A DNA stretch of 64,000 bases from Aureispira anguillae (GTDB lineage: Bacteria > Bacteroidota > Bacteroidia > Chitinophagales > Saprospiraceae), in contig NZ_AP026867.1 in NCBI RefSeq assembly GCF_026000115.1, forward strand, positions 5,692,001 to 5,756,000, in the 5' to 3' direction. A program made the translations under genes and the position numbers. The notes under the pieces were generated by a model. The model saw only the letters and a list, made by a program, of their open reading frames with translations, was not told where the DNA came from and ran no database searches. Within the stretch, counting starts at the first letter, position 1, and every line of letters starts with the position of its first letter. Below, piece by piece: positions 8,331 to 17,795 of the stretch.

Positions 8331-9719
8331 TTGCATCTTTTACAACAACGTCTACCTGTTCTAAAAAAAATTAATTCTATTTCCATATTAGTTGGAGTGC
8401 TAAGTTTGATTTTGATTGGACAGTATTTATTCTGTCATGGTATGTTTGTAGATGGTCTTGTGTACGGTACACTTGCCAGAAATTACGCCTTGGCAGGAGA
8501 AGGCTGGTGGGATTTTTGGGTATATCTAGGCGATCCATTCCATAGTCATCCACCTTTAGCATTTTGGTTGCAATCTCTTTTATTCAGTGTCTTTGGCGAT
8601 TTCTTTTGGATTGATCGACTCTATTCCATTTTCTGCTTAATTGTGAGTCTCTCCTTAATCAAGAAATTATGGCAACACTTAGTTCCTAGTTTTCCTCAAG
8701 GAGCCTATTGGGTGCAACTGCTCTACTTGATACTGCCTTTAGTGCACTGGGGTTTCAACAACAATGTATTAGAAAACACAAGCAATTGTTTTATCTTGAT
8801 GAGTATTTGGATGTACCTTTTAGCGCAAGATCATAAACAATACCGATATAGCATAGTAGCAGGATTGGCCGTATTTGCAGCCACTTTGACCAAAGGGCCA
8901 ACTGGTTTATTTCCTCTAATATTTCCTTTATTGTATTATAAACATCCTTTTAAACAAATCTGTTGGAACACAGCAATTCCGATTTTAGTTCTCGTTTTAA
9001 GTTGGGGAATGCTAATCGGTAGTTCCACTGAGGCCGCTCTTTTTTTTAGCGACTATTTAGATATACAATTGGTCAAAAGTTTATCAGGCGAGTATGGGAC
9101 GGTTAATCGTTTTTTGATTCTAGAAAAACTACTACTACAATTGGTGGTATTGATTCCCGTAGGAATTGGTTTACGCATTTTTTTTAAGCAAAAATCGCAG
9201 CATCAAGCTATTCAGCAACAAGGATGGGTCTTTTTATTTTTGGGGCTATCGGGCTCCCTCCCTATTATGATTAGTCCCAAACAAATGAGTTTTTACCTTT
9301 TGCCCTCTTTAATTTATTTTGTTGTTTCTTTTGCTTGTTTTCATCTAAAACAGCTTGAGGCACTTGATCAAATCGTTCAGAAACAAAAAATAATTCGTTG
9401 GGTAGGAAGTTTTGCAATTATCTGTTTACTAGGAATTACCATTAGCTCTTATGGCAGTTTTTCTCGTGACAAGGAAATTTTACACGACACCTTTATACTA
9501 GGACAATTGGTTTCGCCAAACAGTTTTGTAAAGGCATCCGATCCCATAAAAAAAGATTGGGCGCTTCATGCTTATTCGGCTCGTTATTTTCAAATAAACA
9601 TTCACTTTTCCCCCAAAAGAAGCCCCTTTCAAATTACTACAAAAGGCGAACTCATTCCTAAAGGCTACCTTTTGGTTCCTCAGAAGACGATACGCTATAA
9701 CTTTTATAAAAAGAAATAA
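8331..9719 (+). CDS. ArnT/PMT-like glycosyltransferase (GT-C, family 39-type)
   Basis: 462 residues with about ten to eleven hydrophobic segments. An early periplasmic loop (MFVDGLVYGTLARNYALAGEG, broken here by composition, followed by HSHPPLAFWLQ) has the acidic and HPPL features typical of lipid-linked sugar transferases such as ArnT or dolichyl-phosphate-mannose mannosyltransferases. It should transfer a sugar from a polyprenyl-phosphate carrier to an extracytoplasmic acceptor; the acceptor is unknown. The start is uncertain: TTG at 8331 is the only standard start before the first membrane segment, and the frame is open back to 8256. It is convergent with the lectin gene, 17 bp away. Confidence 0.85.
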   Translation: MHLLQQRLPVLKKINSISILVGVLSLILIGQYLFCHGMFVDGLVYGTLARNYALAGEGWWDFWVYLGDPFHSHPPLAFWLQSLLFSVFGDFFWIDRLYSIFCLIVSLSLIKKLWQHLVPSFPQGAYWVQLLYLILPLVHWGFNNNVLENTSNCFILMSIWMYLLAQDHKQYRYSIVAGLAVFAATLTKGPTGLFPLIFPLLYYKHPFKQICWNTAIPILVLVLSWGMLIGSSTEAALFFSDYLDIQLVKSLSGEYGTVNRFLILEKLLLQLVVLIPVGIGLRIFFKQKSQHQAIQQQGWVFLFLGLSGSLPIMISPKQMSFYLLPSLIYFVVSFACFHLKQLEALDQIVQKQKIIRWVGSFAIICLLGITISSYGSFSRDKEILHDTFILGQLVSPNSFVKASDPIKKDWALHAYSARYFQINIHFSPKRSPFQITTKGELIPKGYLLVPQKTIRYNFYKKK

Positions 9720-9736
9720 TCCTTGCACAACACATG

Positions 9737-10747
9737 TTATGCTCGAATAGTAGAAATGTGAACAATTTTTTTGCTAACCCGATTGGTTCCATTGGTTACA
9801 GTGACATAATAAACACCAGAAGGAAGACCAGGCATATTAAAATAGTACTTTTTAGTTTGTGTAATATGCGTTGGGATTTCATAAATTAATTTCCCTGTAC
9901 TATCGTACAACTGCATCTGAACTTCCTGCTCCTCTGACAAATCAACATCAATAGTAACCTTTTCCTTCAAAGGATTCGGATAAATTCCTATTGCATCTTC
10001 AAAATCACGTTTTCGTTCAAAATCTCCATCTACCTCTATCACCAAAGACTGGATGCAAACCATCTGCATATTGGCACGATTGCTCGTACTGCCTGTAAAG
10101 CCAAAATAAACCGATTTTGAGCCACCAAAAATATCATTCAGAATATCTTCGGTATAGGTAATTCTCAGCTCTCCATCAAAATAAATACACAATTCCTGCT
10201 TGGAAGGCAACCATGTAATCCTGACATCGTGATATTCACAATCTCTAACATCCTTTCCGTAACTTTTAGCCCGTATAGGTTCAATTAATGGTTTGCTCAA
10301 ATTTCCATCTTTTACCAAGGTCAGATGAGGTTGGTACAAATCTTTGTGGCTTCGATTAAAACGAGTATCAATCTCCAACGCTAAAGAGGGGCTAATCCCC
10401 TCACAGTTCGTTGTTTTTCCAAATCCCATTACAGCACCTTGACAACCTAAGGCATCATACATAGCAGAATCTTTATGCATCACAAAAGCCATTCCTTCGC
10501 CAGCATATTTAGAGCAACCTAAGTTGACGGCAAACCTAAAATCAATAGCATTGGTCAATTCAATAGGAAACTCACACCAAAGGCTGCCTACATCATTAGA
10601 AGCCTGATGAGAAGTTAGACGGTAACAATTCTCAGACATCACAATGGTAGAACCATTTAGTGTAAACGAAGGTTGTGCAATAAGTATAGTGATCTGACTA
10701 GACAAAATAAGACATGCAGTTATCAGACACTTGGACCCTGTTTTCAT
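9737..10747 (-). CDS. Secreted L-type lectin-like protein with T9SS sorting domain
   Basis: A signal peptide ends near residue 25. A legume/L-type lectin-like beta-sandwich follows (about 30-235), recognisable by GEGMAFVMHKD, MGFGKTTNCEGISPSLALEIDT, HDVRITWLP, ELCIYFDGELR and VYFGFTGSTS. A type A T9SS C-terminal domain occupies about 255-336 (IGIYPNPLKEKVTIDV, then LPSGVYYVTV). It probably binds a carbohydrate at the cell surface after T9SS export, perhaps for prey or polysaccharide adhesion (inference). Metal-site residues (D/N in EIDTRFN) are present. Single gene. Confidence 0.88.
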   Translation of the reverse strand: MKTGSKCLITACLILSSQITILIAQPSFTLNGSTIVMSENCYRLTSHQASNDVGSLWCEFPIELTNAIDFRFAVNLGCSKYAGEGMAFVMHKDSAMYDALGCQGAVMGFGKTTNCEGISPSLALEIDTRFNRSHKDLYQPHLTLVKDGNLSKPLIEPIRAKSYGKDVRDCEYHDVRITWLPSKQELCIYFDGELRITYTEDILNDIFGGSKSVYFGFTGSTSNRANMQMVCIQSLVIEVDGDFERKRDFEDAIGIYPNPLKEKVTIDVDLSEEQEVQMQLYDSTGKLIYEIPTHITQTKKYYFNMPGLPSGVYYVTVTNGTNRVSKKIVHISTIRA

Positions 10748-10849
10748 TTACAGTAGGTATGATATTATTTTATAAGATGTATACATTCTATGTTCGTTCC
10801 TTTTAAGTATGGAGGCTAAATTAGGTTAAACTAAATTTTATGATGGATT

Positions 10850-10965
10850 ATAGATTACTTCAAGGCAAAAAACGGAGTTGTAGCGAGCTACAACGAGTAT
10901 TTTTAACGCAGCATTAATCCAAAAGACGCTCAAAATGTTTAAAACTAATTAAGAATCGATACTTA
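10850..10965. repeat. Dispersed intergenic element, copy B, with central hairpin
   Basis: Counterpart of the element at 8130-8235, in the same orientation. The hairpin is GTTGTAGC-GA-GCTACAAC (10877-10894), flanked by CAAGGC upstream and ACGAGTATTTTTAACGCAG downstream. The rest of the 390-bp gap 10748-11137 shows no gene. Confidence 0.6.
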
Positions 10966-11137
10966 GTAAGTAACTAGACAAAGTAGGAATCTAATGGCTC
11001 AATGCTATACGATTAATTATTGTATTACTTACGCCCATCAATCCTTGCAGCTATAAGACTCTTAGCAAGATATTTACGGTAACATTGATCCCTCAAAATA
11101 CCATTCAAATATAACCTTTTTTCAAAAGTTTTAATAT

Positions 11138-11548
11138 CTATTTTCCTTCATACTCCACATAATTGCGTGGGGTTTCATACAATCGAACCATTAAATCGTA
11201 TTTTTCATCCAATTTTTTTCGCAAAATATGCCAAATTACATAAGCAATATTTTCTGCTGTTGGATTCAAATTTTGAAATTCTTCTACCTGCAAGTTTAGG
11301 TTTTTATGATCCAATTTAGCTTCTATATGATCCCTTATCAAATCAGATAGCAATTTTAAGTCAATCAAATAGCCCGTTTCGGGATCTACTTCCCCACTTA
11401 CCTTTACTTCCAGTTCGTAATTATGCCCATGATAATGTGGATTATTACACAGACCAAAAATCGCTTCATTTTTAGTTGCCGACCAATTTGGATTATGTAA
11501 GCGATGAGCAGCATTAAAATGCGCTTTGCGAAATACTGAAATATACAT
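11138..11548 (-). CDS. queD: 6-pyruvoyl-tetrahydropterin synthase / 6-carboxytetrahydropterin synthase (QueD family)
   Basis: 136 residues, the usual length of this T-fold enzyme. It carries the zinc ligands His15 (FNAAHRLH), His40 and His42 (HYHGHNYE), the catalytic Cys34 (FGLCNNP), the LDHKNLN block and the C-terminal ETPRNYVEY with the pterin-anchoring Glu. It converts dihydroneopterin triphosphate to a pyruvoyl- or carboxy-tetrahydropterin, most likely on the 7-deazaguanine (queuosine) route in a bacterium. The CNNPxxHGHNY signature is also that of eukaryotic PTPS, so the exact product (QueD or PTPS) is open. No other queuosine gene is adjacent. Confidence 0.93.
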   Translation of the reverse strand: MYISVFRKAHFNAAHRLHNPNWSATKNEAIFGLCNNPHYHGHNYELEVKVSGEVDPETGYLIDLKLLSDLIRDHIEAKLDHKNLNLQVEEFQNLNPTAENIAYVIWHILRKKLDEKYDLMVRLYETPRNYVEYEGK

Positions 11549-11748
11549 ATCTTTATAAAAATTTTTACCGTCTTATTGTTTATTAATTTGTGAACTCTTT
11601 CTTACTTCTATCATTTTGAATAACCAATAAGCTAAAAATATGTTTCAACATAGGGGTAGAATATCCAATTGTCCTATTCCATTTTGTTGCTCCATTTTTT
11701 GATCTTACTTAAGTAATCATTGTTCACTAACCATCAAGTAAATACATT

Positions 11749-12246
11749 ATGAGTACCACCTCACCAAAAAGCATTCACACCTTCCAAATAGATGGATTAA
11801 CAGGTGGACAAATCAATTTTTCGGATTATGCTGGCAAAAAAATTCTTTTGGTCAATGTAGCTTCCCAATGTGGTTTGACAGCACAATATGCACAATTGGA
11901 AGAAATGTATCGCAATTTTTCGGATAATTTTGTCATCATTGCTTGCCCTGCCAATAATTTTGGTGCTCAAGAACCAGGAAGTAATCAAGAAATTGAACAA
12001 TTCTGTTCCACCACCTATCAAATTAGTTTTCCGATGACAACCAAAATTTCTGTCAAGGGAAACGACATGCACTCCCTGTATCATTTTGTTACTCAAAAAA
12101 CGCTGAATGGTTTACAAGATTCTGATGTGAGTTGGAACTTCCAGAAATACATCTTTGATGAAGCAGGTTACCTAACACATGTCTTTGCTCCTACCGTAGA
12201 ACCTGCTGATGAACGTATTTTAGCAGCCTTAGACATCCAATTATAA
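11749..12246 (+). CDS. Glutathione peroxidase-like thiol peroxidase
   Basis: A thioredoxin-fold peroxidase of 165 residues that reduces peroxides. The peroxidatic Cys41 is in VNVASQCGLT (cysteine, not selenocysteine). The Gln of GAQEPG and the Trp of SWNFQKYIF complete the usual catalytic group. The second family motif reads CPANNFGAQEPG instead of the usual FPCNQFGGQEP, so the usual Cys there is displaced one or two residues upstream. It probably uses thioredoxin rather than glutathione as reductant, as most bacterial members do (family knowledge). holB starts 22 bp downstream and may be co-transcribed. Confidence 0.93.
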   Translation: MSTTSPKSIHTFQIDGLTGGQINFSDYAGKKILLVNVASQCGLTAQYAQLEEMYRNFSDNFVIIACPANNFGAQEPGSNQEIEQFCSTTYQISFPMTTKISVKGNDMHSLYHFVTQKTLNGLQDSDVSWNFQKYIFDEAGYLTHVFAPTVEPADERILAALDIQL

Positions 12247-12268
12247 ACACCATCAGAACCAATACAGT

Positions 12269-13423
12269 ATGTTATTTGCAGAGGTCTTTGGACATGAAAA
12301 AATAAAAAAACACCTTATTGAAAGTTTTTATGCAGAGCGAACCGCTCATGCGCAAATTTTCTTGGGCAAAGAAGGAAATGGCGCTTTGGCCTTAGCTTTG
12401 GCTTACTCCCAATTTTTGCTCTGTGAAACCCCTAATGAACAAGATGCCTGTGGCAGTTGTAGTGCCTGTCGAAAAGTTAGCAAATTAGTCCATCCAGATT
12501 TGCACTTTTCGTACCCTACTGTTGGTTCCAAAGCCATTAGTACCAATTATATCAAAGAATGGCGTGCTGCAATTGCTGAAAATCCCTATCTCAATGCCAG
12601 TCAATGGTTAGAAAAAATAGGAGCAGAAAATAAGCAAGGTAATATTACCAAAGATGAATGTGTTTCTATCGTTCAACGACTCAGTTATAAAGCATTGGAA
12701 GGGAAATTCAAAATTATGATTTTGTGGCTCCCCGAATATCTAGGAAAGGAAGGAAATCGTCTACTTAAATTAATTGAAGAGCCCCGCCCCAATACTGTTT
12801 TTTTACTAATTTCTGAACAGCAAGGTAAAATTTTAAATACAATTTTATCCCGTTGTCAATTGGTCAATATACCACGGTTAGAGGATGAAAAAATTGCGGC
12901 CCACTTGGAAGCCACCCATCACTTAAGCCCCGAAAAAGCACAGACAATTGCTTATTTAGTAGAAGGCAATTACAACAAAGCGCAAACCTTGCTGCATGAG
13001 ATGGAAGATAACAATGCTCGTTTGTTCGTTGACTGGTTACGAGTTTGCTACCAAGGCAAACCCAAAGATATGGTTCGTTGGGTAGAGGGTATTGTTAGTG
13101 GAAAACATCCAGAAAAGAACTTTTTCACCAAAATGGGACGCAAAGATCAAGTTGTCTTTCTCCAATATGCGCTTTATTTTCTAAAAGAGTTCCTAAGCCT
13201 GCAACTGGGAGGAGGACGACTAAAAATTCGACTCCAAAAAGCAGAACTTTCTACTGCTCAAAATATGCTAAAAGTCATTGGAATAGACCAAATGCAACAA
13301 CTCGTACAGCTTTTTGATGAAACAGCTTTCCATATTGAACGAAATGGCAATCCAAGAATTTTATTCTTAGACGTTTCTATTCAAGTGCATCATATCTTAC
13401 GTCAACAAAAACTGGTAGTTTAG
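12269..13423 (+). CDS. holB: DNA polymerase III delta' subunit (clamp-loader)
   Basis: 384 residues with an AAA+ clamp-loader fold. The degenerate P-loop GKEGNGALALA (33-43) is typical of delta', which does not hydrolyse ATP. The zinc-binding cysteines are Cys52, Cys61, Cys64 and Cys67 (CETPNEQDACGSCSAC). The sensor-type SRC motif appears in LSRCQLV. It should assemble with delta and tau/gamma to load the DnaN clamp, whose gene lies 2.6 kb away. It follows the peroxidase gene by 22 bp and converges on the TPR gene with an 18-bp gap. Confidence 0.92.
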   Translation: MLFAEVFGHEKIKKHLIESFYAERTAHAQIFLGKEGNGALALALAYSQFLLCETPNEQDACGSCSACRKVSKLVHPDLHFSYPTVGSKAISTNYIKEWRAAIAENPYLNASQWLEKIGAENKQGNITKDECVSIVQRLSYKALEGKFKIMILWLPEYLGKEGNRLLKLIEEPRPNTVFLLISEQQGKILNTILSRCQLVNIPRLEDEKIAAHLEATHHLSPEKAQTIAYLVEGNYNKAQTLLHEMEDNNARLFVDWLRVCYQGKPKDMVRWVEGIVSGKHPEKNFFTKMGRKDQVVFLQYALYFLKEFLSLQLGGGRLKIRLQKAELSTAQNMLKVIGIDQMQQLVQLFDETAFHIERNGNPRILFLDVSIQVHHILRQQKLVV

Positions 13424-13441
13424 TTATTCTTACTAAGAACA

Positions 13442-14812
13442 TCAATTCTTTGACAAAAAAGCCTTTTTGGCTGTCTTTAACAATTTTGCAAGCTCTTTTT
13501 GTTTGTATTCTGGAACCAACTCTGAAGACTTGCTAAGGTCTGAAATCGCCTTATCATATATTTTTTGGTCTACATAAAATTTACCTCTATTATAATAGAA
13601 TTCTGCTACTTGGCTGTTTAATTCAATCGCTCGGTCAAAATCAGTAAGGGCGGCAACAGCATCGTTCTGATCCATCCAAATCAGCCCCCTATTGCTAAAA
13701 GCAAATGCATTAAGAGAATCCATTTGAATAGCTTGATTAACATCCTCCATTGCTCCTTTGTAATCTTTTAGAATCCGCTTAACATTTCCTCTATTATTAT
13801 AAGCATAGCCTTTGAATGAAGTGTTCAAATCTATTGCTGTTGAAAAAGACTCAAGCGCCATTTTATAATCTTTTAGGGCTACATTGGCGTAGCCTTTACG
13901 AATAAAAGTAGCTGCATCCTTAGGATTCAGGGCTATTGCTTGGTTATAATCTTTAATCGCTTCTTTGGGTTTTCCCATATTAGCATAAGTATATCCTCTA
14001 GAGATATACCCCATATTAGCCTTGGGTTTTAGACTGATTACATTTGTAAAATCTTTAAGGGCATTTTTATACGCTTTTTGCGCTCTATAAATCAGCCCTC
14101 TTTGGTAGTAAGCATTGACAAACTCCGCATCCAATTGAATGGCTTTGGTCAAATCCAATAGCCCACTTTCAATTTCTGTTGTCCCTGCCTTGATAATTCC
14201 TCGGTGATAATAAGCTTGGGCATCTTTAGGATTGGTTTCTATGGCTAGTGCTAAGTCCTTCATGGCTGCTTCTAATTGCCCCAATAATCGCTTGGAAAAG
14301 CCCAATAGAGTATATATATCGGAATATTGATGGCTACTCGTTTCATTTAATTCTCTTAATTCTAGGACTTTGTTAAAATCATCAACAGCCTCTTTATTTC
14401 GATCGACTTTCTGGTACGTTATCCCCCTATTATAATAAGCATCCAAATATGTTGCATTCAACTCAATTGCTCTGCTATAATCAACGATTGCATTTTCAAA
14501 ATAATCCATTGCCCCAAATGATTGCGCTCGATAATAATAAGCATTGGCATCTTTGGGGGTTAATGAGATAACCTGATCAAAACAGGCTTTTGCTTCTTTT
14601 GGTAAATCTAAAGCCAATAAAGCACGCCCTTTATTATTATAAGCAAAGACATAGATTGAATCCAATTTTAGTGCAGCATCATAACTGGTAACGGCTTCGG
14701 TATATTTTTTTTCTTTGAGTAAGGCGTTTCCTTTTTGATAATGATTTTTAGCAGATTGAGCCTGCAATACATAACTAACACTTGTCAAAACAAGCAGTAT
14801 AAAATAATTCAT
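13442..14812 (-). CDS. Secreted/periplasmic tetratricopeptide-repeat protein
   Basis: 456 residues. A short signal peptide (to about residue 19, LQAQS) is followed by at least twelve consecutive 34-residue TPR units (about 20-440), with repeated patterns such as AYYNRGITYQKV, AYYHRGIIKAG and AFSNRGLIWMD. TPR solenoids bind other proteins. There is no catalytic domain, and no sorting tail is seen, so it is probably periplasmic or outer-membrane associated. No partner is suggested by the neighbourhood. The upstream gap contains a small palindrome (14992-15013). Confidence 0.9.
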   Translation of the reverse strand: MNYFILLVLTSVSYVLQAQSAKNHYQKGNALLKEKKYTEAVTSYDAALKLDSIYVFAYNNKGRALLALDLPKEAKACFDQVISLTPKDANAYYYRAQSFGAMDYFENAIVDYSRAIELNATYLDAYYNRGITYQKVDRNKEAVDDFNKVLELRELNETSSHQYSDIYTLLGFSKRLLGQLEAAMKDLALAIETNPKDAQAYYHRGIIKAGTTEIESGLLDLTKAIQLDAEFVNAYYQRGLIYRAQKAYKNALKDFTNVISLKPKANMGYISRGYTYANMGKPKEAIKDYNQAIALNPKDAATFIRKGYANVALKDYKMALESFSTAIDLNTSFKGYAYNNRGNVKRILKDYKGAMEDVNQAIQMDSLNAFAFSNRGLIWMDQNDAVAALTDFDRAIELNSQVAEFYYNRGKFYVDQKIYDKAISDLSKSSELVPEYKQKELAKLLKTAKKAFLSKN

Positions 14813-15191
14813 ATAGGGGGATTTTTTTTATAAAAAATCGAGTATAGGACAAAAGCTACCCGATTGATTCTTCTAAAAAAGAATCGATTCAAAATTGATT
14901 AAAAGTTTTTCATTTCGTATTCAACTAGGCATAACTTCCTTAAAGTTAAGCTTTTCATCACAAATTATTGCAACTGCTATTCCAAAATTAATATTTTAGA
15001 AACTTCTAAAATACAGACAATATAAGATAGGATTATTCATTTCATCTGCTTGCTATCGCTTGTGAAGGCACTATGCTCATATTATTTTATAGACCACATT
15101 ATTTCTTTTATATCTGTGTTTATCCTAAAAAAAGCGGTTACTCTCTACAGAATAACCGCTCAGTACCAAGATTTAATCTAGGTTTTATTGT
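14813..15191. other. Intergenic gap with two small hairpins
   Basis: No coding frame. It holds a 9-bp palindromic hairpin at 14992-15013 upstream of the TPR gene, and the terminator-like hairpin at 15127-15160 listed separately. Otherwise AT-rich. Confidence 0.6.
15127..15160 (-). terminator. Rho-independent terminator (leftward)
   Basis: An 8-bp stem (15133-15140 with 15153-15160). Read on the minus strand it is followed by a run of Ts (the As at 15127-15133). It ends the transcript of the small chitinase-remnant gene, which suggests that gene is still transcribed. Confidence 0.75.
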
Positions 15192-15590
15192 TTAAAAATT
15201 CATTTTCATAAATTGATCCGTTTGATTGTCCCAGCGAATAATATACACACCAGGAGGCAAATCACGAATAACAATAGAACAACTACTGTCTAAGATTCCT
15301 TCTTTAACCACTTGCTCTTGAGAATCTATAATTTGATAGAAATCACCTTCCTTTCCCTTTACATAAATAAGTTCTTGGGTAGGAGTAGAAAAAACAGTAG
15401 CAGGATTGCCTTCATCAGCAAAGGTTAGCTCAATGACATTGTACCTAGATTCAATTTGATCTAACGCTATATATGGTACACTATTGATGTTCCAATTGTG
15501 CCAATACCCCATCAAAACAGAACTAGACAATTGTGCATTCAGGGAAAAACATGTCATAAATAAAGTTACTATCAGAATAATATTTTTCAT
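15192..15590 (-). pseudogene. Miniature GH18 chitinase remnant fused to a T9SS sorting tail
   Basis: 132 residues from ATG at 15590; an upstream in-frame Met at 15626 is unlikely because the signal peptide starts at MKNIILIV. Signal peptide is 1-20. Residues about 26-59 (VLMGYWHNWNIN, then SRYNVIELTFAD) look like the first two beta strands of GH18 chitinases. The sequence then jumps, without the catalytic DGxDxDxE strand or the rest of the barrel, to a T9SS type A tail at about 73-132 (LPPGVYIIRW, then QFMKMNF). This is what an in-frame internal deletion of a T9SS-secreted chitinase would leave. No chitinase activity can be expected. Whether it is decaying or reused is open; the frame is intact and it has its own terminator. 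Confidence 0.65.
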
Positions 15591-15948
15591 AATAAATAAA
15601 GGTTTATGAATCATAAAATTAGGCACAGCGATGCCCTTTTGAAAAATTTTTCTTCTAAAATTTTCTAGCTGTATATCACCGATTATATAAAACTAACTTA
15701 GGATATGGCGGGGCAATCCATACAATTAATGCATGTTGCAATATCCTATCATTTATTTCGGACAAGGACGGGGGAGGACAGTTCCTTTTTCTTAGGTTTT
15801 AAATGGCTACACTTTTATTGCATGTTAGAATTTTTTAAATTCAACAATACAATATTTTAGATATATGTAAGCAATACGCCAATCAAAAATCTTATGTAAA
15901 CTTACTAAAAAAATACACTTTCATGTATTTTTTATTTTTAATTTTAGC
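15591..15948. other. Intergenic gap, nothing recognised
   Basis: An AT-rich stretch upstream of the chitinase remnant and downstream of dnaN. No gene or clear repeat seen. Confidence 0.6.
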
Positions 15949-15980
15949 AAAAAAAAGACTGCCCTAAAAAAGAGCAGTCT
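15949..15980 (-). terminator. Rho-independent terminator of dnaN
   Basis: An imperfect stem (7 bp, 15956-15962 with 15974-15980, extended past one mismatch). On the minus strand a run of about eight Ts follows. It is located about 30 bp after the dnaN stop. Confidence 0.8.
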
Positions 15981-16013
15981 AAATCTATTATTCTCTCTCT
16001 ATAAGAGCAAGTC

Positions 16014-17132
16014 TTATACATTTAACATAACAGGCATAACAAGCATTAACAAATCCTCGTTGGGAGCCTGCTCTTCTGTTCTAAGAATCCCAGCTCTATT
16101 TGGGCTAGATAATTCAATACGAACATTATCTCCTCCTATCGTATTCAACATTTCAATCAAAAACTTAGCATTAAAGCCGATTGTCATCGCCTCTCCATCG
16201 TAATAGCAAGGTAATTGTTCTGTTGCTCGATTAGAGAAATCCAAATCCTCTGCCTCTATTGTCAAACTACTATCTGAAATTTCTAATTTTACCTGATTGG
16301 TTGTTTTATTGGCATAATTAGCAATACGTTTTAACGAATTTAAAAAATCCGTTCTTGTAATACTCATCGTGTTAGGATTGTCTGAAGGGATAACAGCCCC
16401 ATAATTAGGATAGTTTTCATCAATCAAACGACAAGACAAGACTTGATTATCAAAATAGAAAATTGCATTGGTATCGTTATAAGCAATGCTAACACTTTGA
16501 TTGCTATTTGCTAAGGCATTCTTAAGTAGGTTCAATGCTTTTTTAGGCAAAATAAACGCACCATCCAAACTTGTTTCTATATCTGTAAATCCATATTTGA
16601 CTAATTTGTGAGCATCCGTCGCTACAAAGGTCAATCCTTCGCCATTTATCTGTACAAAAACACCTGTCATAGCTACCTGAGATTCATTGGTACTGGTCGC
16701 AAAAAGCGTTTTGTTAATCCCCTCTAGCAAAATAGTTGCAGGAACATCAATATTATCTACATTATCAGGAGTTGGTATCTTAGGAAAATCGTTACCATCT
16801 TCTCCTGCCAATTTATATTGTCCAAATTGAGAAGTTACTGCAACAGCAAATGTTTCCAAATCAATTGAAAACTTAAGAGGCTGCGTTGGTAATTGTTTTA
16901 AGGTATCCAATAAAATTTTAGCAGGAATAGCCACGCAACCATCTTCATCCGCATCTACATGCAAGGCTGCAGTCATAAAAGTTTGGTTATCCGTAGCTGC
17001 AATAGTAAGTGTATCGCCTTCAATTTTAAATAGGAAGTCTTCTAATATTGGTAAAATAGGATTAGAACTAATAGCACCATTAATAATTTGAAGTTGCTCT
17101 TTAAGGTCTGCTGAAGAAATAGAAAATTGCAT
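16014..17132 (-). CDS. dnaN: DNA polymerase III beta subunit (sliding clamp)
   Basis: 372 residues, the normal length, with three clamp domains. Recognisable segments are MQFSISSADLKEQLQ at the start, PILPILEDFLF in domain I, TNESQVAMTGVFVQ at the domain I-II junction, LIDENYPNY in domain II-III and the C-terminal LMLVMPVML. As a ring-shaped dimer it tethers replicative polymerase to DNA. It stands alone, with no dnaA, recF or gyrase beside it, so the location says nothing about the origin. A TAnnTTTG-like box on the minus strand (17400-17407) may be the promoter, giving a long leader of about 260 nt. Confidence 0.97.
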   Translation of the reverse strand: MQFSISSADLKEQLQIINGAISSNPILPILEDFLFKIEGDTLTIAATDNQTFMTAALHVDADEDGCVAIPAKILLDTLKQLPTQPLKFSIDLETFAVAVTSQFGQYKLAGEDGNDFPKIPTPDNVDNIDVPATILLEGINKTLFATSTNESQVAMTGVFVQINGEGLTFVATDAHKLVKYGFTDIETSLDGAFILPKKALNLLKNALANSNQSVSIAYNDTNAIFYFDNQVLSCRLIDENYPNYGAVIPSDNPNTMSITRTDFLNSLKRIANYANKTTNQVKLEISDSSLTIEAEDLDFSNRATEQLPCYYDGEAMTIGFNAKFLIEMLNTIGGDNVRIELSSPNRAGILRTEEQAPNEDLLMLVMPVMLNV

Positions 17133-17550
17133 GGTTTGATTTTAATAGTGTTGGTATTTTTTTCTGTAAAAACAGGAATCTTTGACGACGCTTTTGTGAA
17201 GTAACCACGAACGGCTCTTATAACTACCCCTAGGCACACTAAAAGAGTAAATAGCAGCGTAACTACCACGCTGTTAAACAGCAAAAAGCCTACATTTTGT
17301 TTGTGTTTCCTTCACGATTTGTTTTGTAGTTGCTAAAGAACCTAAAAATAGAATTGGTATAGTAAAGTATTCATTTATGGACTTGCACAACTTTCGTTAC
17401 AAAAATAGTGTTTTCTTCTTATAAAGGAAATTTATTGATGGTATTAATTTTAGCGCTTATTCTTAAGTTTCATTAGAAGGCTAATAGCACTGATTTTAAG
17501 CAAAAAAAATGCTTGATTTATAGTGCCATAAATGATGAATAAGCAGTTAT
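17133..17550. other. Upstream region of dnaN
   Basis: No gene. It contains a minus-strand TATTTTTG box (17400-17407) without a good TTG partner. The rest is AT-rich. Short open frames here overlap the dnaN start and lack coding character. Confidence 0.5.
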
Positions 17551-17735
17551 AATATCATTAATACTCCGTTGATTAGTTCGCTATGCTCATGAGATAGTTG
17601 TTTAGTTTTTAATAAAAAACATAAAAAAGCATCTTGCATCACATTGACTATCAGCTTTTTAACCCTCTAAGCCACAGAAACATATAACACTGATAATCAA
17701 TATAATGCGATTTTTCAACCGAGTAATGAATATCA
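17551..17735. repeat. Dispersed palindromic element, copy at 17.6 kb
   Basis: The left end CATTAATACTCCG (17556-17568) mirrors the right end CGAGTAATG (17720-17728). Inside, the CATAAAAAAGCATCTTG motif (17619-17635) is shared with the copies at 26.3 and 48.3 kb. The GACTATCAG / CTGATAATC arms (about 17645-17700) can pair, giving a long imperfect hairpin. It lies in the dnaN-nfu intergenic gap. Confidence 0.7.
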
Positions 17736-17795
17736 TAATATTCTCATAAAAACACTAAATTATCAAGCACGCCAACAAAAAAGAGCTTTTTTTGT

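Noticed and set aside
16014-17132. dnaN as a marker of the replication origin
   Set aside because: No dnaA, recF or gyrB and no DnaA-box cluster was recognised nearby; dnaN is often separate from the origin in this phylum.
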